From the NCBI GenBank assembly GCA_027924645.1, contig BSBN01000763.1, forward strand, positions 3,472,001 through 3,536,000: DNA of 64,000 nt, in the 5' to 3' direction. The notes below the pieces were generated by a model. The model did no database searches and was not told where the DNA came from. It worked only from the letters and a program-made list of their open reading frames with translations. Below, in pieces: positions 11,704-23,392 of the stretch; positions within the stretch are counted from its first letter, which is position 1, and each line of letters starts with the position of its first letter. Made by a program: the position numbers and the translations under genes. The stretch comes from Cunninghamia lanceolata (Eukaryota > Streptophyta > Pinopsida > Cupressales > Cupressaceae).

Positions 11704-13415
11704 TGTAGTGCCCCCTCATTGTTGGCTTGTAATAGTGGTAGTTCTGCATTGCTCTCTGTCAATCGGAGACAGTCGTTAGTCTTTCATTGCATTGATACAG
11801 TTCTGAAACATTTGATTAGTAGGTTATGATTTATGTTTATTTTGATTTTGATAGACTATGTTTGACTGATATAATTAGACATGTGTTATGAGTTTATGAT
11901 GGAATTACTATTACTTCAATTATGATATGTTGGACATGATTAGTAATGGATTAATACTTGCATGTTTTATTAGATTCGTTGATATCTAGTTTCAAATGTT
12001 GTGGTTATAATCTTGTTCAAGAATAGGGACGGTGTAGCATTACTCACTTCGAGTACCCTACTGTGCTACAATTCTCTAGCTCTCCATGTGTAGACATATA
12101 TGTATTTGATCGTATACAACCAATTGCTCAGATGCAGGCTGCAGGTACCGAACCTCGACTCCACCTGATATAGCAGGTTTGAGCGGGTTCTTACACCAAT
12201 GGGTATCAGTGATGGGAGATAACGTGAGGTCTATTCCACTAGGTTGGTCACTGTCTTCTATTGTGGTCTCAAGTCATGTTGTGTCGCTTGGTCCTTGCCT
12301 TTTGTGTTGGTAATCTTGTGTTGTGGAGTATTGTCAAGTTGTGTTATAATGCTCATGTGTGGTTGGAAAATACTTTAATGATTTCTTATTAAAATAATAA
12401 TGCTTTAATTTTGTTTATTGGATAATATTCAATTTAGCTTAGATCTTGGTATAACCCCTTTGTAAGATTTTAAAATAGACAAGAATTAATTGTCTGTTTA
12501 TCCTAGTGTATTTGTGTCATAAGTTGTGGTTTCAGGATATCAGTATCTAGCTAATTAAAGAATAATATTGGTTATGTATTAATGGTTGTTGGTTGCCGGA
12601 TATGATTCTAGATTTGGGAATCTTTATAAAAAGTAAGAATTTAATGTTTGTTTGGGGGGTGGGATGCTGGGTAACGGATGCATGTCTGCATTAATTTTGA
12701 GCTGAACCATTTTATATGGGGGGATTTTGTTCTAGAGAGGGGCGTTGGAAGGTGAATTCAGAAATTGGGGAAAAATCTAAGAGTTGGTTGTGGGAATATA
12801 GAAGAAATTGGAGGCTTTAGATTAAAATTTGGTTCCGGTTCCACAAAGAAGAGGTTTCTGTTGTCTTACATGGTTAGACATACAAGAGGTATGCGAATGG
12901 ATCTTATCGACTATTATGTTATATTGTCTTCTATAAATAAGTAAGAGCATAGATTTCTAAGCTATCTATCATTTATTTCTCTATGTATTCTATGATCATC
13001 ACATCTCATGTAATATATTTCTGTCAACCTGTTTCTCCTCTTTACTGCTCTGCATCATCTCACCATCACACCACTACTGCATTTTCTCACCAAAAAAAAA
13101 CCAGTATCAACTGTTCCCTTTTTCTTCTTTCTAAATTTAATAGAGTCATTTTATGCTTCTTTGGAGTATTAGCATTTTAATATGATGGGCAGTGCTATTT
13201 AACATGTTTAAGACTCCCCTTTTTGAAGTTGCACTGCATTTGGATTGAATTATAACCATTGCACTGCATTTGGGTTGAACTATTAGCATTGATTACGTTC
13301 AATTTCTAGTGTTTAGAGCATCTGATTTCAAAAGCTCGCAGCGATAAATTAACATCACTTCTCACCCTGACATAAATTTATGTGTATAATCTAATGTATT
13401 TCTTGTTTTTATCGA

Positions 13416-13778
13416 GGTTTCTACCGTCGGCTAAGCTTCGCCTGCAGGGAAAAGTACTCCCTCAAAGTAACCAAAGGCCATCCTTTAGGTCACACCCTCG
13501 TAGCACATATTCTGGGTGTACAACACCCGCCTCGTTTCTTCTTGCATTATCTTAAACAATTTATATGTGTTCAAAATTTTCAAAACCCTGTAATGCCAAT
13601 CGACCTTTCAGGTATGATAGCTCTTTATAGCAACCACACGTTCAGTCTGCTTCTTGACTTCGATCTGCAACCCCGTTACCTTTACCATAAGTGCAATAAC
13701 ATGCATGACCAGATTATTCTCGTTAAGTCTGACTACTTGCTATTTCTATTTTCTATTCTCCTAAAATTAGAATTGTAA
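13416..13778 (+). pseudogene. Unrecognised 121-codon frame in the 3' LTR
   Basis: This is the copy of 6184-6546 and is open over the same 363 bases. Changes include R to Q, L to S, R to S and W to Q, and it ends LLKLEL and TAA. One T fewer in the run just upstream breaks the frame before GFYRR, which fits an exon edge near that point. The family is not recognised. Confidence 0.35.
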
Positions 13779-13909
13779 GATTCCTGGCAAATTATCAAGT
13801 TTCTAATCCTGCATCCTACGGAATAGATGCCTTGGCATTATTAATGGAGTTTATTTTTATTTATTATTTCATGTTCGTTCTTGTGAGTGAATCTGAGGTG
13901 CGCCAAGTC

Positions 13910-14220
13910 TATGCATTTCTTGTGACTGCATGCCTTGTGCAGGCTTCCCTATTTTGTTTGCATAACCACTAAATCTTTTCCATTTATATTATCTAAAAAA
14001 AAATTCATTTCTATTTTTCTTGAATGGATGGCCGCACTCAGTTCCAAAGCTCCCATTTGAGAATAGGTAGAGCGGACGCTGACAAGATTGTGGAGACTGG
14101 CCTTACACTGGCTATTGTATTTATTTATAACTTTCAAGGGCTTTATTCTGTCTGTATCAAACCCATGTTGTGCATATTCTTTAACCAACCCATTTCATGA
14201 GGCCCTTATGGTGGACGATG
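13910..14220 (-). pseudogene. PPR protein fragment captured in the 3' LTR
   Basis: This copy of the PPR fragment reads VKEYAQHGFDTDR, then VSVRSTYSQMGALE, AAIHSRKIEMNFFLDNINGK and LVVMQTK. It differs from the 5' LTR copy at several residues; SQMGALE and NFFLDNI here are closer to the PPR consensus at some sites, and FASVRSAC in the other copy at others. Both are therefore descendants of one captured fragment, present before the element inserted. Confidence 0.68.
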
Positions 14221-17200
14221 CAGAAAGTCTACTAGAATCCTCATTGTCTCTCACCGTAAAACTTTCTAACTCGTCAGTTGTCCCTATCAGCGCATCCCTA
14301 GAATCTCCTATGGGTGCAAATGCTAGTTTATAACTCAGTTTGATTGCCTAGAAACATTGTTTGAACGTGGGTCTTAGTGTGTGGCCTCTATCTTTGTTTG
14401 GCCTCAAGAATATAGTTTTGGACCCGCAACATTACCGCTGATGTTTTGAGATTTGTAAGTAGTAATAGTTAGTTGGCAGTTTCTTAGTAATTTCGCTACC
14501 ACCTATTAAGGACGGGTTAGTATTAAATATAGTATTTACTTAGGTTATTGGTTGTTTTTCTATCACAAGTTTTAGAATGTTATGGAATACTGCTGTAGTC
14601 ATAGCAATCTGTGAGTTAGTCGAAAACTTTAAGCTTAGTCCTTAGTTGTTGTTAAGCTCTGTGAGGTTCGTTTGAGCTTGTATTGGTTTATTTGGAACTT
14701 AGTATGGTAGATGGGCACGAGGCGTTTAAACCAATTTCTTAGGTTAGTCTGTAAGTTCAACGAGGTATGTAGTAGTGGCATGTGTCATAGGGCATGGTGT
14801 GCATTTTATTGCCGTCATTTTTATTTAGACTCTGTAGTTGTAAATAGGCTTAGGGTGTAGTCAACAGTTATAACATTATTTTGTAGGTCGTGTGGCTATA
14901 CTAAGGAATGACCGACAATAGTGCATCAATAGGAAATTGCTTATGTTTTGTTTGTTAATATGTTAGTTGGCAATCTTTGCCTTAGGAAGATATTAATGTT
15001 TTTAATGTTTCTGACTTGCAATGATATTTGGTAAATGTTAGGGGGAAGACTATGCATATAGGATATTTTATGTTTTTTGCAAACAGTGTACTCATAAATG
15101 CTTCATAGTTAAAATAACATAAATGGAATTATTCTTGTATTTAAGTTTATTGGATATTTTTTTCAATTGGATTTATACTATAATGGTATGTGATTTTGGT
15201 TATTGTTTTAGATTAGTTGTAAATTATAAGTATAGCGTACCTCTTTAGTTCTCTTGTAGGTGTGAAAGATTAGGAATGTATGAAATATAGGATGGATGGG
15301 AAGTTATTATTGAAAAAAAAAGAATATATAAGGTTGGTTTGTTTTCTTTAAGAAAATGGTAGTTAATAAAATGTTAGATAGGAAGTTTTACTTGGAGTTG
15401 TTTAAAATTACTCTTTAGTGAGCTAGAATGTCGTTGAAAGGAAGTTTTAACCTCATGTCTACTTTCATGATTATAGTATATGGAATCCTGTACACTTGAA
15501 TGTTGTTCTTGTCTTTTCGTATCGTTATGTTTATAGTTTGAATTGTTGATGCTTATAGTATTGACCTTACTTTCTTTTGTTAGGCAATTTGTTTCATTAA
15601 GCTAGGAAATAGAATGAATATACTATGTTCACATGGTTGTTAAATATTGTATATATTCTTGCCTCCTTGTTAAATTTAAAATTGTTAGTTTATATTGGAA
15701 TCCTCTCTGCCACGTAAATGTTAGAAAATGAAATATTGGGGTCATTCAAATTATTCTGGTTTCATAGAGTAAAATTAGGGTGCAAGTCGATTAATGTCTA
15801 CCTTGTTATACAAATTTATTTAGATACTTTCATCTTGGAAAACAAGGTAGTTTGTTAGAGGAATTAAAGAGAATTGTTTAGTGAAAGACTTAATTTATAT
15901 CTTTTCATGATTCTAATTAGTTGAGATATTCAGATTATGGTCCTCCGTCTTTGTGTCATTTATTCCTGGAGGTTTAAAATTGCCATTTGGGATATTGTTG
16001 TGAAAATCGCTATTTTTGTCATGATTTGGGCGAGTGGTCAAGTTGTTTTTCTTTGAAAGAAGTTATAACCTTATATGTACTTCCATGTTTAAGTTATGAA
16101 TTATGGAATCTCATTTACTTGTTTTTCCTCCTAGTCGTATCTATATGCCTGTATTGGATCATTGTGTTTACTTTGGGGTGGAGTTTATGTCTTTGATTTG
16201 GTTAATTGTGAAGTGGGAATCTTGAGGGATGTCATGTGTTCTTGGTGTCAAATGCAAAAGCATTGTCCCTGTCAGGTAATGGTTACTTTTTCATTGGTTT
16301 AGTACCTAACTCCAGAGGTGGAGTTCTTGGTTTTGGTTGAAATTATGGCATGTCAATGTAATGTGTTCACTGGATTTTCGTATCTTGTAATGAATGGGGA
16401 ATTGCCTCTTGGATATAGTACTTGGTTTCTAGATGGTGTTGCTTCAAATTTTGAAGGGATTCTAAGGACTTTTTGTTGTGGCCTAGTGAATGGCATAAGT
16501 TGTGGGTCAGAACTGATTTGTGACTTTTATACCTGTATGTTGTGGTATGTATGATTTTTCAGAGAACGCTATGGGAGTGGCTTTCATGGTGCGGCCAGTG
16601 CCTAGTGAGAGGCCGCCTAGGTAACCCAATGGAAGTTGTAAGCATGTGGAAACTTAATAACTTAATCAAGAGGGTTGGGGTATTAAAACACTTAACAAGA
16701 TAAGTAAGAAACCTCACCCATGCCTTGAGTACTCTCACAGGCTAAGGATGGGATGAGAAGGCTTGGTTGGCAAGGCCGACCTCCTTGTCTCCATGAGTGG
16801 ACCTGTCGGCTCCGCATATGTCACCCTATGGGGCCGGTGCCTAGAGAGAGGCTGCCAGGGTAACCATAGATGGGGGCTGGCTTCTGGTGATAGATAGCCT
16901 AGGTAACCCATGCTAGGACCATGTGATGACTCTCCTTACACAGTTCAGTTGTTTCTTATTGGTTGTGCCTCTGGAGTGATGTCTTTTCTTGTGCAGTTTT
17001 GTTAATATGGTCAGTTTTGTCAAGTCTACTGCCATTTGGTTATATTTTTGATGTTGATACTTTGGCTTAAGTGGAATCCTCGTTGTTATCTCCTAGCTTG
17101 GAGGGGTGGACCTCAGGGTTCTACGTGGTTGGGTTGCAGAGCTATCCATTGGCCTTCTTGGAGATTCGGTTTGAGTCCTATACAGAGGTGTTCCAGTTCC

Positions 17201-18475
17201 AGATTGCTTCACACCATCAGAGTTGTTGTGTACTTTCTTATGTTTTCATTTGTAAATCGACGTGATTGGTCTTGTAATCTTTAATAATTTACTATCTTAC
17301 TAATGTAAAAGTTGATCTTATCTTTAGTAGCAGTATGATGTATATCACTTGTGTGGTTTGAACTTTTATTCACTGATGTAGTTATGTTTCCCTAGAGGAG
17401 TTAGAAGTGCACTTTTCTTCATGTTGTGTATTATGATATCTTTGGTTACTGTTATTGCATTTACTTGCTTAAAAAAAAAATTAGTTCTGTAATTTTTGCA
17501 CTTTTAGTCTTGCACTCTAGGGTTGCATGACGGGACATTACACTCCCTATCATGGTCATGGGACAAGTTTGCTCTTGAAAATATTCAATATGTCACCCTC
17601 AAAGCTTATTTCTAGTGTATTTTATCTTTCTACCTTACCCTTGTCAATCACTTTCAACACAATGCTCTATTACTTTTCTATTTTTTCCTATTGTTCTTGA
17701 ATACTCTATTATGGAAGTGAGATATGAGGTATCTTCTCTCCAATTACATTAATTGCTCATTCTCCTATTGGTTAACCATGCTCTCAATTTGAAACCCTCC
17801 CATTTTTTGGTCCCTTGGGGGCTAGGCTTGCTTCTTCCCTTGAAATCTAGAATTCTAGGAAGAAACTAAAACTTTCCTTTATCTAAGAGGTTCCTTCCCT
17901 ATTGAGGAGACAAAGGCTCATAGTCATATGAGTGAGAAGGCTATTGATTGAGGTGTTGGTTTGGTTGGGGAGGTGGTGTTTGTGAGTAGAAAAGGTAAAG
18001 AGAAGATTGGTGGTATATGTAACTTGCCTACAAATTTTAATTTTTCTTAGGTAGAGGGCTTATGCCTATGGTCTTTCTCTGGCTTGACTAATTTCTCTTA
18101 TTCTTTAGCTTTAGGCACTGAAGAGGTTTCCTTCATGCTTGATCTCTTGAGGGATAAAAAACTAGTTTGAAAAATGAAGTTAGTGTGCAACATAACATTC
18201 TAAAACATTTTTTTCTTAAAGTGAATAGTTTGAACATTTAAACTTCCCTGCTCAACCAAAAATTTAGTAGTGACACTTTGAATCGAGAGAATGAGATTAA
18301 ATTAAGACACAAAATTGGGTGGCTCTCAAAGACATTTGTAGATTGAAGGAGGACAAAGCCAAACAAGAAGAGAGACTTAAGAAGAGAGACTTAACTCCTT
18401 GGAGAAGGAGTTGCAAAAAATTAAGATTAATTTGAAAAGAGTGGTGGAGGTGAGTAGGTCATCCATTCAGAAATT

Positions 18476-18573
18476 GTGCTAGAAGTATCAAAATACTTTA
18501 AGAAAGATTAAAGTTTTAGGCCTTGTGCTAGAAGTATCAAAATACTTTAAGAAAGTTTAAAATTTTAGGCCTC
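18476..18573. repeat. Tandem duplication, 49 bp x 2
   Basis: The unit starting gtgctagaagtatcaaa occurs at 18476 and again at 18525 with two or three substitutions. It is a simple local duplication. Confidence 0.85.
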
Positions 18574-19300
18574 TATAGAGTAGGTGGGCCTTAGTGTGAA
18601 AATCTAAAGTTAGGTCTAAGTAAGAAATATTTAGATGTTGGAAGTTAGTGAGAATTCAGTACTTATGTTCAATATAGAAATATTTACCAAATCTTTTCTA
18701 ATTGACATGTAATATTCACCTTAGTCAAAATAAAGTCACCAAAAGTAGTTACATTTGTAAATGTATACTTAAATCAAGAACAAAAATATTAAATTCAAAT
18801 TATTTTATGAAAATGTGCCCGCTATTTACATAAGACTAAATACTTATAATTACTTAAAAAATCATTTATCCAAACTAAAGATTCTGTAAGAATGAGTCAA
18901 CCAAATATGAAATGAAAAAGAATTTGGAAAAACAAAGAGTGAGACAAGGTGGAGGATGAAGAGTGAGGCTTAACAAAGGGCACAATGATGCACTTCTCAT
19001 CCTACATTCAAGCAATCCTAATCACACATTGCCTACCGCCATACTCTAACCCAAAACACTAAAATCAATGTTCCAATTTTCATGAGAACATCGAACCTCT
19101 AAAACATATTTAAATAATTGAACAAACCCATATGATATCAATCATTCTTATATTAAAATATTATGTCTTTATTTAGGTGCAATTAAAATACTCTCTTCTC
19201 TTACCAGCAACTAATTTTCAATGTAGGACTCATTTACCATGGTTTAGAAGTGATGAACATGAGTTGATAAGAAAATTAACTTGAATACCTTCTTAAAAAT

Positions 19301-19644
19301 AGGTACTCTATACAAAACTATAGTTGGAATGAGTCAATGTATAGGTACTCTATACAAAACTATAGTTGGAATGAGTCAATGTAAGGGATAATTGATACAT
19401 TTGTTTTTTTAATCATTTTGTATATATATTTTAAGTATATTAATTGATATTAATTTTTTAATCTATTAATCAAATGTTATTATAGTTTTTAAAAATAGGT
19501 ACTCTATACAAAACTATAGTTGGAATGAGTCAATGTAAGGGATAATTTATACATTTGTTTTTTTAATCATTTTGTATATATATTTTAAGTATATTAATTG
19601 ATGTTAATTTTTTAATCTATTAATCAAATGTTATTATAGTTTTT
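19301..19644. repeat. Tandem repeat, 154-bp unit plus a partial 42-bp unit
   Basis: aggtactctatacaaaac starts at 19301, 19343 and 19497. The last two begin full units of about 154 bp with very few differences (19343-19496 and 19497-19644). The first is a 42-bp fragment of the unit. High identity suggests recent duplication or a collapsed or expanded array. Confidence 0.85.
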
Positions 19645-19830
19645 GGTTCAGATTAATTATTATTTATAGTTGTTTTTTTAATTTGGGATTATGTTGTGTG
19701 GTGTAGTACAATTTTTGGACTAAGTTTTATATTATGATCTAGTTTGTCAATTTTAATTTTAATTTTTTATTTTAAATTATTCTTTAGAAATATAACCATT
19801 ATCATGTCACTCCATTTATCAAAAGATTTG

Positions 19831-19895
19831 AATTAAGTGATTGTGAATATATATTTGAGGTTTTTAATTAAGTGATTGTGAATATATATTTGAGG
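19831..19895. repeat. Tandem duplication, 35-bp period
   Basis: aattaagtgattgtgaat followed by atatatttgagg occurs at 19831-19860 and again at 19866-19895. Confidence 0.8.
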
Positions 19896-20214
19896 ACATT
19901 TATAAGTTTATTAGGAGGATTAAGAATCAACATCAAGGACACATATATAGGGCATTCAAAATACATTCAATCTTAGTTTCAATTCCATTAGTCTCAATTG
20001 TAGTAGCATCAATCTCAACTACATAATTGCTTTCTTGTTTGGTGTGTTTTTTAGATTTACACAACTCCTAAGGGACGTGATTACTATTAAGACGAGTCAA
20101 AAATCTTATCTCTATATTTATTGTAGGCTCCATTATGCTTTACAACACAAGTCCTTTGAGAGACTAGTATAGAAGACAAAAGTAAGACACGTCAACATAG
20201 ACAAATATGGCTAT

Positions 20215-20260
20215 TCTTAAACATCAAGTAGTTCAATAGTCAATAGTATTTTCTTTTCTT
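20215..20260. mobile_element. MITE family 1, truncated end
   Basis: ggctattcttaaacatcaag and then ttcaatagtcaat match the left terminal repeat of the MITE at 27748-27893. The rest of the element is missing. Confidence 0.5.
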
Positions 20261-20284
20261 TTTAAAAATAGAGTGATTATTTAC

Positions 20285-20819
20285 CACTTTTGTATATATA
20301 AGAAGTGATATAAGGATGAGTAGAACTATCTACTTGAGAACATTTAGTTTCATAAAATGAAAAACTTAATTTCTTTTTAAAAATAGGGTGATTACTTACC
20401 ACTTTTAAATACTTTTAAATATGCAAGAAGTGATAAGAGGAGAATTAGTAGAAGTATCTACTTAGAACATTTAATTTTACAAAATGAAAAGTTTAACCAT
20501 CTATTATATTGTAATTTCAACTTTAATTAATCTACAACATAATCATAATTAATATTAAAAAACAATATAAATACATTAATCTTTCTGGATCATTTCATAG
20601 CTTTCTATTTTTTTTTTTTTTTGAAGGGTGGATGAAGAGGAAACACATTACTCTCTCAATCATTCCATAGCTCTCTAAATTTTGTTTTTTAAGGGTGGGT
20701 GAAGAGGGGTCTTAAGTCTGATTTAATTTATTATTAATTATTGAGTAGTGTGGGAAAGCATGTTCATTTCAATCGTACTATTACGAGAAACTGCCATTTG
20801 ATTTTTGATTGAATAAAAT
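20285..20819 (+). repeat. Segmental duplication, copy 2, left part
   Basis: This part is colinear with 1340-1950 minus the MITE. The match ends at gattgaataaaa (about 20819). In copy 1 this runs straight into the sequence that resumes here at about 25294, so the block 20820-25293 is an insertion here or a deletion there. Confidence 0.75.
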
Positions 20820-21487
20820 GGCTGCGTAGCAGCAGGAGTCCCTGCCAAATGCTGCCAGCATAGAGCAAGAAAAGAGCTTAAGGTTCTTCAAGGTTTGGTT
20901 AGATTTGTTTGTGATAATTGCAGAATATCTGTTGTAAGTCCATCCACCGTGGCTCCAAGAGGAGGTCAATGTCTGTGACACCACAAGTGGAGTGTTGCCT
21001 GCACACAATGCATTCAGATTAGTAAGATGATGGATGCCAAAAATATAGACCCTTGTTCAATATTTGAAACTTCAAAATATTAGTGTATATTAGATTAGGG
21101 ATTACCTGCCAAGGAAGGAGATGGTTTGGGTTTCGTTGCTGGAGATGGAGATGGGTGAGGTTCAGTAGGTGGAGATGGTGTGGGTGTGTTTGTTGGGGCA
21201 GGAACAACAACTGCACAATAATACAACCAATTAGCAGACAATCTTAAATTCAATCAACCTTCTACATCAAACTATAAACCAACAAAACAAACCAGCTTTG
21301 AGTATATCCATAGCAATTTAAATCAAAATGAACTACTTCTACAAGGACAAGGATTTTGATTTATTTCAGGAATTACCTGGAAGGAGCTGGTTGAAGCCAG
21401 CACCTCCATTTAGTCTGGCCAAAGTACCAATTAAAGAGCCATTGTTATAAGTGGCAGGCTCTGTCTGCTCATTGTCATCTCTTTCAT
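20820..21487 (-). pseudogene. GH9 endoglucanase (class C), last exons, truncated in CBM49
   Basis: Three consecutive exons lie on the minus strand with consensus splice sites and matching phases. Exon 21377-21487 reads DERDDNEQTEPATYNN and then IGTLARLNGGAGFNQLLP, the signature C-terminus of the GH9 catalytic domain; the E and D in DERDDNE belong to the active-site region of these cellulases. Exon 21106-21210 is a Pro/Ser/Thr-rich linker. The exon starting at 20998 reads VVSQTLTSSWSHGGWTYNRY and then TNKSNQTLKNLKL, the first half of a CBM49 cellulose-binding module. After LKNLKL the similarity stops, at the edge of the composite block. The upstream catalytic exons are missing. Class C enzymes are secreted and cut cell-wall glucans. 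This is a 3' fragment, not a working gene. Confidence 0.85.
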
Positions 21488-21676
21488 CTGCAAAATTGTC
21501 ATACGTACCTTTCAGCTTTTAATGCCTTACTTTGAGATTTGGACTTGATAATTTGATTATGCAAACAAATGAATTCTGCAACTCAGAGAATCCATTCATG
21601 TAGTGTTTGATAATTTGTTGATGTCTTGATGTCTAATCTAAGGCCCCATTCAAATCGTCTTAATTTGGTTCCTTAA

Positions 21677-21991
21677 CTATGCATGGTTTCTGTTATCCTG
21701 CTGGGAAAAAAATAATGGGCTAGGCAGTCTTAAGAATTCTTCTCTTATTCCACTATCCAGTTGTGCCCATTTCTTCATTATCAATACAAATGGCTTGTTG
21801 GCAATCATGTTATCCAAGTTATATGCTAATTGTGATATAGTGCTTCTGAGATCACCATGTCCAAGTTTAAAATTAACTATGCTGCAATCCTCGGACCTCT
21901 GCTGCAACTCTCTTATCTTTAATAATTTGTGCTTTATATCCATACTTTGAGAAGCACATCTATGGATAACTCGGGAAAAACTGCAACACAA
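21677..21991 (-). other. Unrecognised open frame, possible captured exon
   Basis: A 104-codon minus-strand frame, polar and helix-prone in the middle (KLLKIRELQQRSEDC, then LGHGDLRSTISQLAYNL). A second frame just upstream reads MFVIDKIQKLSLAGAGGI. I do not recognise either. Given the captured exons on the same strand around them, they may be further fragments, but chance is not excluded. Confidence 0.25.
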
Positions 21992-22123
21992 ATTCCACCT
22001 GCTCCAGCAAGAGATAGCTTCTGAATTTTATCAATTACAAACATCTGTGTCTTGGGCTCTTTCATACTTATCCAACTATGGTGGGATGTTAGGCTCATCA
22101 CTGCCAAAATGTTAATTTTTTCA

Positions 22124-22361
22124 TCACTTTTGAATGTTCCAAATTCTTACTCAGTTTACTTTTCGTTATACCCAATTGTTTTTGTGTGTGCCCACAAATT
22201 ACATGTTGTTGCTGCTGCAGATGATAAATGCCTACTTTGGTAACCATGGCTAGTTTCCATGGCAACAAAGATGGAAAGAACTTCACTTTGATGTATATAT
22301 AGTCACCAGAATTGTATAAATATCTCCAGGTTGAATCTAAAGATGACTAAATCTATTGTTG
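22124..22361. repeat. Rearranged repeat, copy 1
   Basis: 22124-22268 is a direct copy of 22887-23031, nearly identical over 145 bp. The following 22278-22361 is the reverse complement of 23026-23109, the segment that follows directly in the other copy. One copy has therefore suffered inversion of an 84-bp segment at the boundary. Confidence 0.85.
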
Positions 22362-22918
22362 TTTTCCTAAAACAATGTCTCTACATTGGTTGAAAAATTG
22401 CTAACCACAGTCAAATATGAATATTGAGATCAATGATCATGCGTATTTTGATTCATTATTGACAAGGTGGTATCGACATACCATGGTTTAATCATGGAAG
22501 AGTCATATATATAATCAATGAAATGGCCTCTAGAAGCAAAAAAATGTCAAAACTAGAAACATTGTGAGGCAAAATGTCATATTTAGCTATGGAAAGTTGT
22601 AAAGCTCTAGTGCATTCATCAAGTGTCCCATTCTCAACATCCGCTACTGCAAAAGACTGTCTAAGTAGCACTTAACCTGAATTATAAGAACCATTAAAAA
22701 AACCATGGAAAAAAGAAAAAGTAAATGCAGAAGCAAATGAAGCACCTCTCATAACTAACTATCTATATTCCATAAGGGAAAACTATCTCTCAGCAGAGCA
22801 CAAATATTAAGTCTTGTGAGAGTGTGAGCTACCATTGAATTCCCCCACTGCAATAAGACTTCTCATAACTCCAGAAGACAGTTTACTCACTTTTGAATGT
22901 TCCAAATTCTTACTCAGA

Positions 22919-23044
22919 TTACTTTTCGTTATACCCAATTGTTTTTGTGTGTGCCCACAAATTACATGTTGTTGCTGCTGCAGATGATAAATGCCTACTT
23001 TGGTAACCATTGCTAGTTTCCATGGCAACAATAGATTTAGCCAT
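22919..23044 (-). pseudogene. Short 5' coding fragment with promoter, function unknown
   Basis: A minus-strand frame of 41 codons starts at an ATG (23042-23044): MAKSIVAMETSNGYQSRHLS, then SAAATTCNLWAHTK, ending NEK and TAA. A TATA box sits 20 bp upstream. The Ser/Ala-rich start could suit an organelle transit peptide, but that is inference. In the first copy of the repeat the ATG end is inverted away, leaving only the later part. I do not recognise the protein. It fits a captured promoter and first exon. Confidence 0.3.
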
Positions 23045-23063
23045 CTTTAGATTCAACCTGGAG

Positions 23064-23071
23064 GTATTTAT
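23064..23071 (-). promoter_or_regulatory. TATA box candidate
   Basis: On the minus strand the sequence reads TATAAATA within ttgtataaatacc, about 20 bp before the ATG at 23044. The spacing leaves almost no 5' leader for that ATG, so the true start may be the second ATG (codon 8). The same box is present, inverted, at about 22315. Confidence 0.4.
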
Positions 23072-23392
23072 ACAATTCTGGTGACTATATGTACATCAAA
23101 TTGAAGTTCCATGTTTGCAAATCTTAACCATAACATAAGCAGCAGCTCAATAAGGCTACCCCGATAGTGAAGTGATTATGGTCTACATTCAAGCTTACGA
23201 ATCTTAAGAAAAGAATACCCCAAATGGCCTAAAAGGCCAGCAATGACCTCACCCAAAATTTTCCAAACAAAATCAAAAGAACTTGGGATCACAAATCTAC
23301 AAATCCAAACAGAAAAGTTCTATCTCTGACACAATAAAAGCCAATTTAGCAGCAACAAAAACATCAGGAAAGAGTTTCATGCACAAATTTAC

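Larger units (their letters stand above)
4471..17542 (+). mobile_element. LARD-like LTR retrotransposon with 5.84-kb LTRs
   Basis: A complete LTR element of 13,072 bp. Two long direct repeats, 4471-10313 and 11704-17542, both start TGTAGTGCCCCC and end with CATTACA. Directly after the first comes a PBS-like TGATATCAGAGC (10316-10327), one mismatch from the initiator tRNA-Met PBS. Directly before the second comes a purine tract, caggggggagga-like (11691-11703). Flanks are CCCCC (4466-4470) and CTCCC (17543-17547), a 5-bp TSD with one change. The interior is 1,390 bp without gag or pol, so it must have depended on a helper. Large non-coding elements with giant LTRs are known in plants as LARDs; here the LTRs make up about 89% of the element. 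The LTRs differ moderately: I count about 9 mismatches in the first 120 bases, mostly transitions, so it is not recent. Confidence 0.92.
11704..17542 (+). repeat. 3' LTR of the LARD-like element
   Basis: The repeat is 5,839 bp, colinear with 4471-10313 over its whole length, with scattered substitutions and small indels. It ends GGGACATTACA. The flanking CTCCC is the second half of the TSD. It carries the same PPR fragment and unrecognised frame as the 5' LTR. Confidence 0.92.
17543..20284. other. Intergenic DNA with small tandem repeats
   Basis: No gene is recognised, and no open frame longer than about 60 codons stands out. Three small tandem repeats and a MITE fragment are listed separately. 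Confidence 0.55.
22887..23109. repeat. Rearranged repeat, copy 2 (uninverted arrangement)
   Basis: In this copy the two segments are contiguous and make sense on the minus strand as a TATA box, leader, ATG and short open frame. This is therefore likely the ancestral order. The copies lie about 760 bp apart. Confidence 0.8.

Noticed and set aside
4471..17542. Simple 7.2-kb tandem duplication of an intergenic locus
   Set aside because: The join carries a PBS after the first repeat and a PPT before the second, both repeats have TG...CA ends, and the flanks match as a 5-bp TSD. An LTR element explains all of this.
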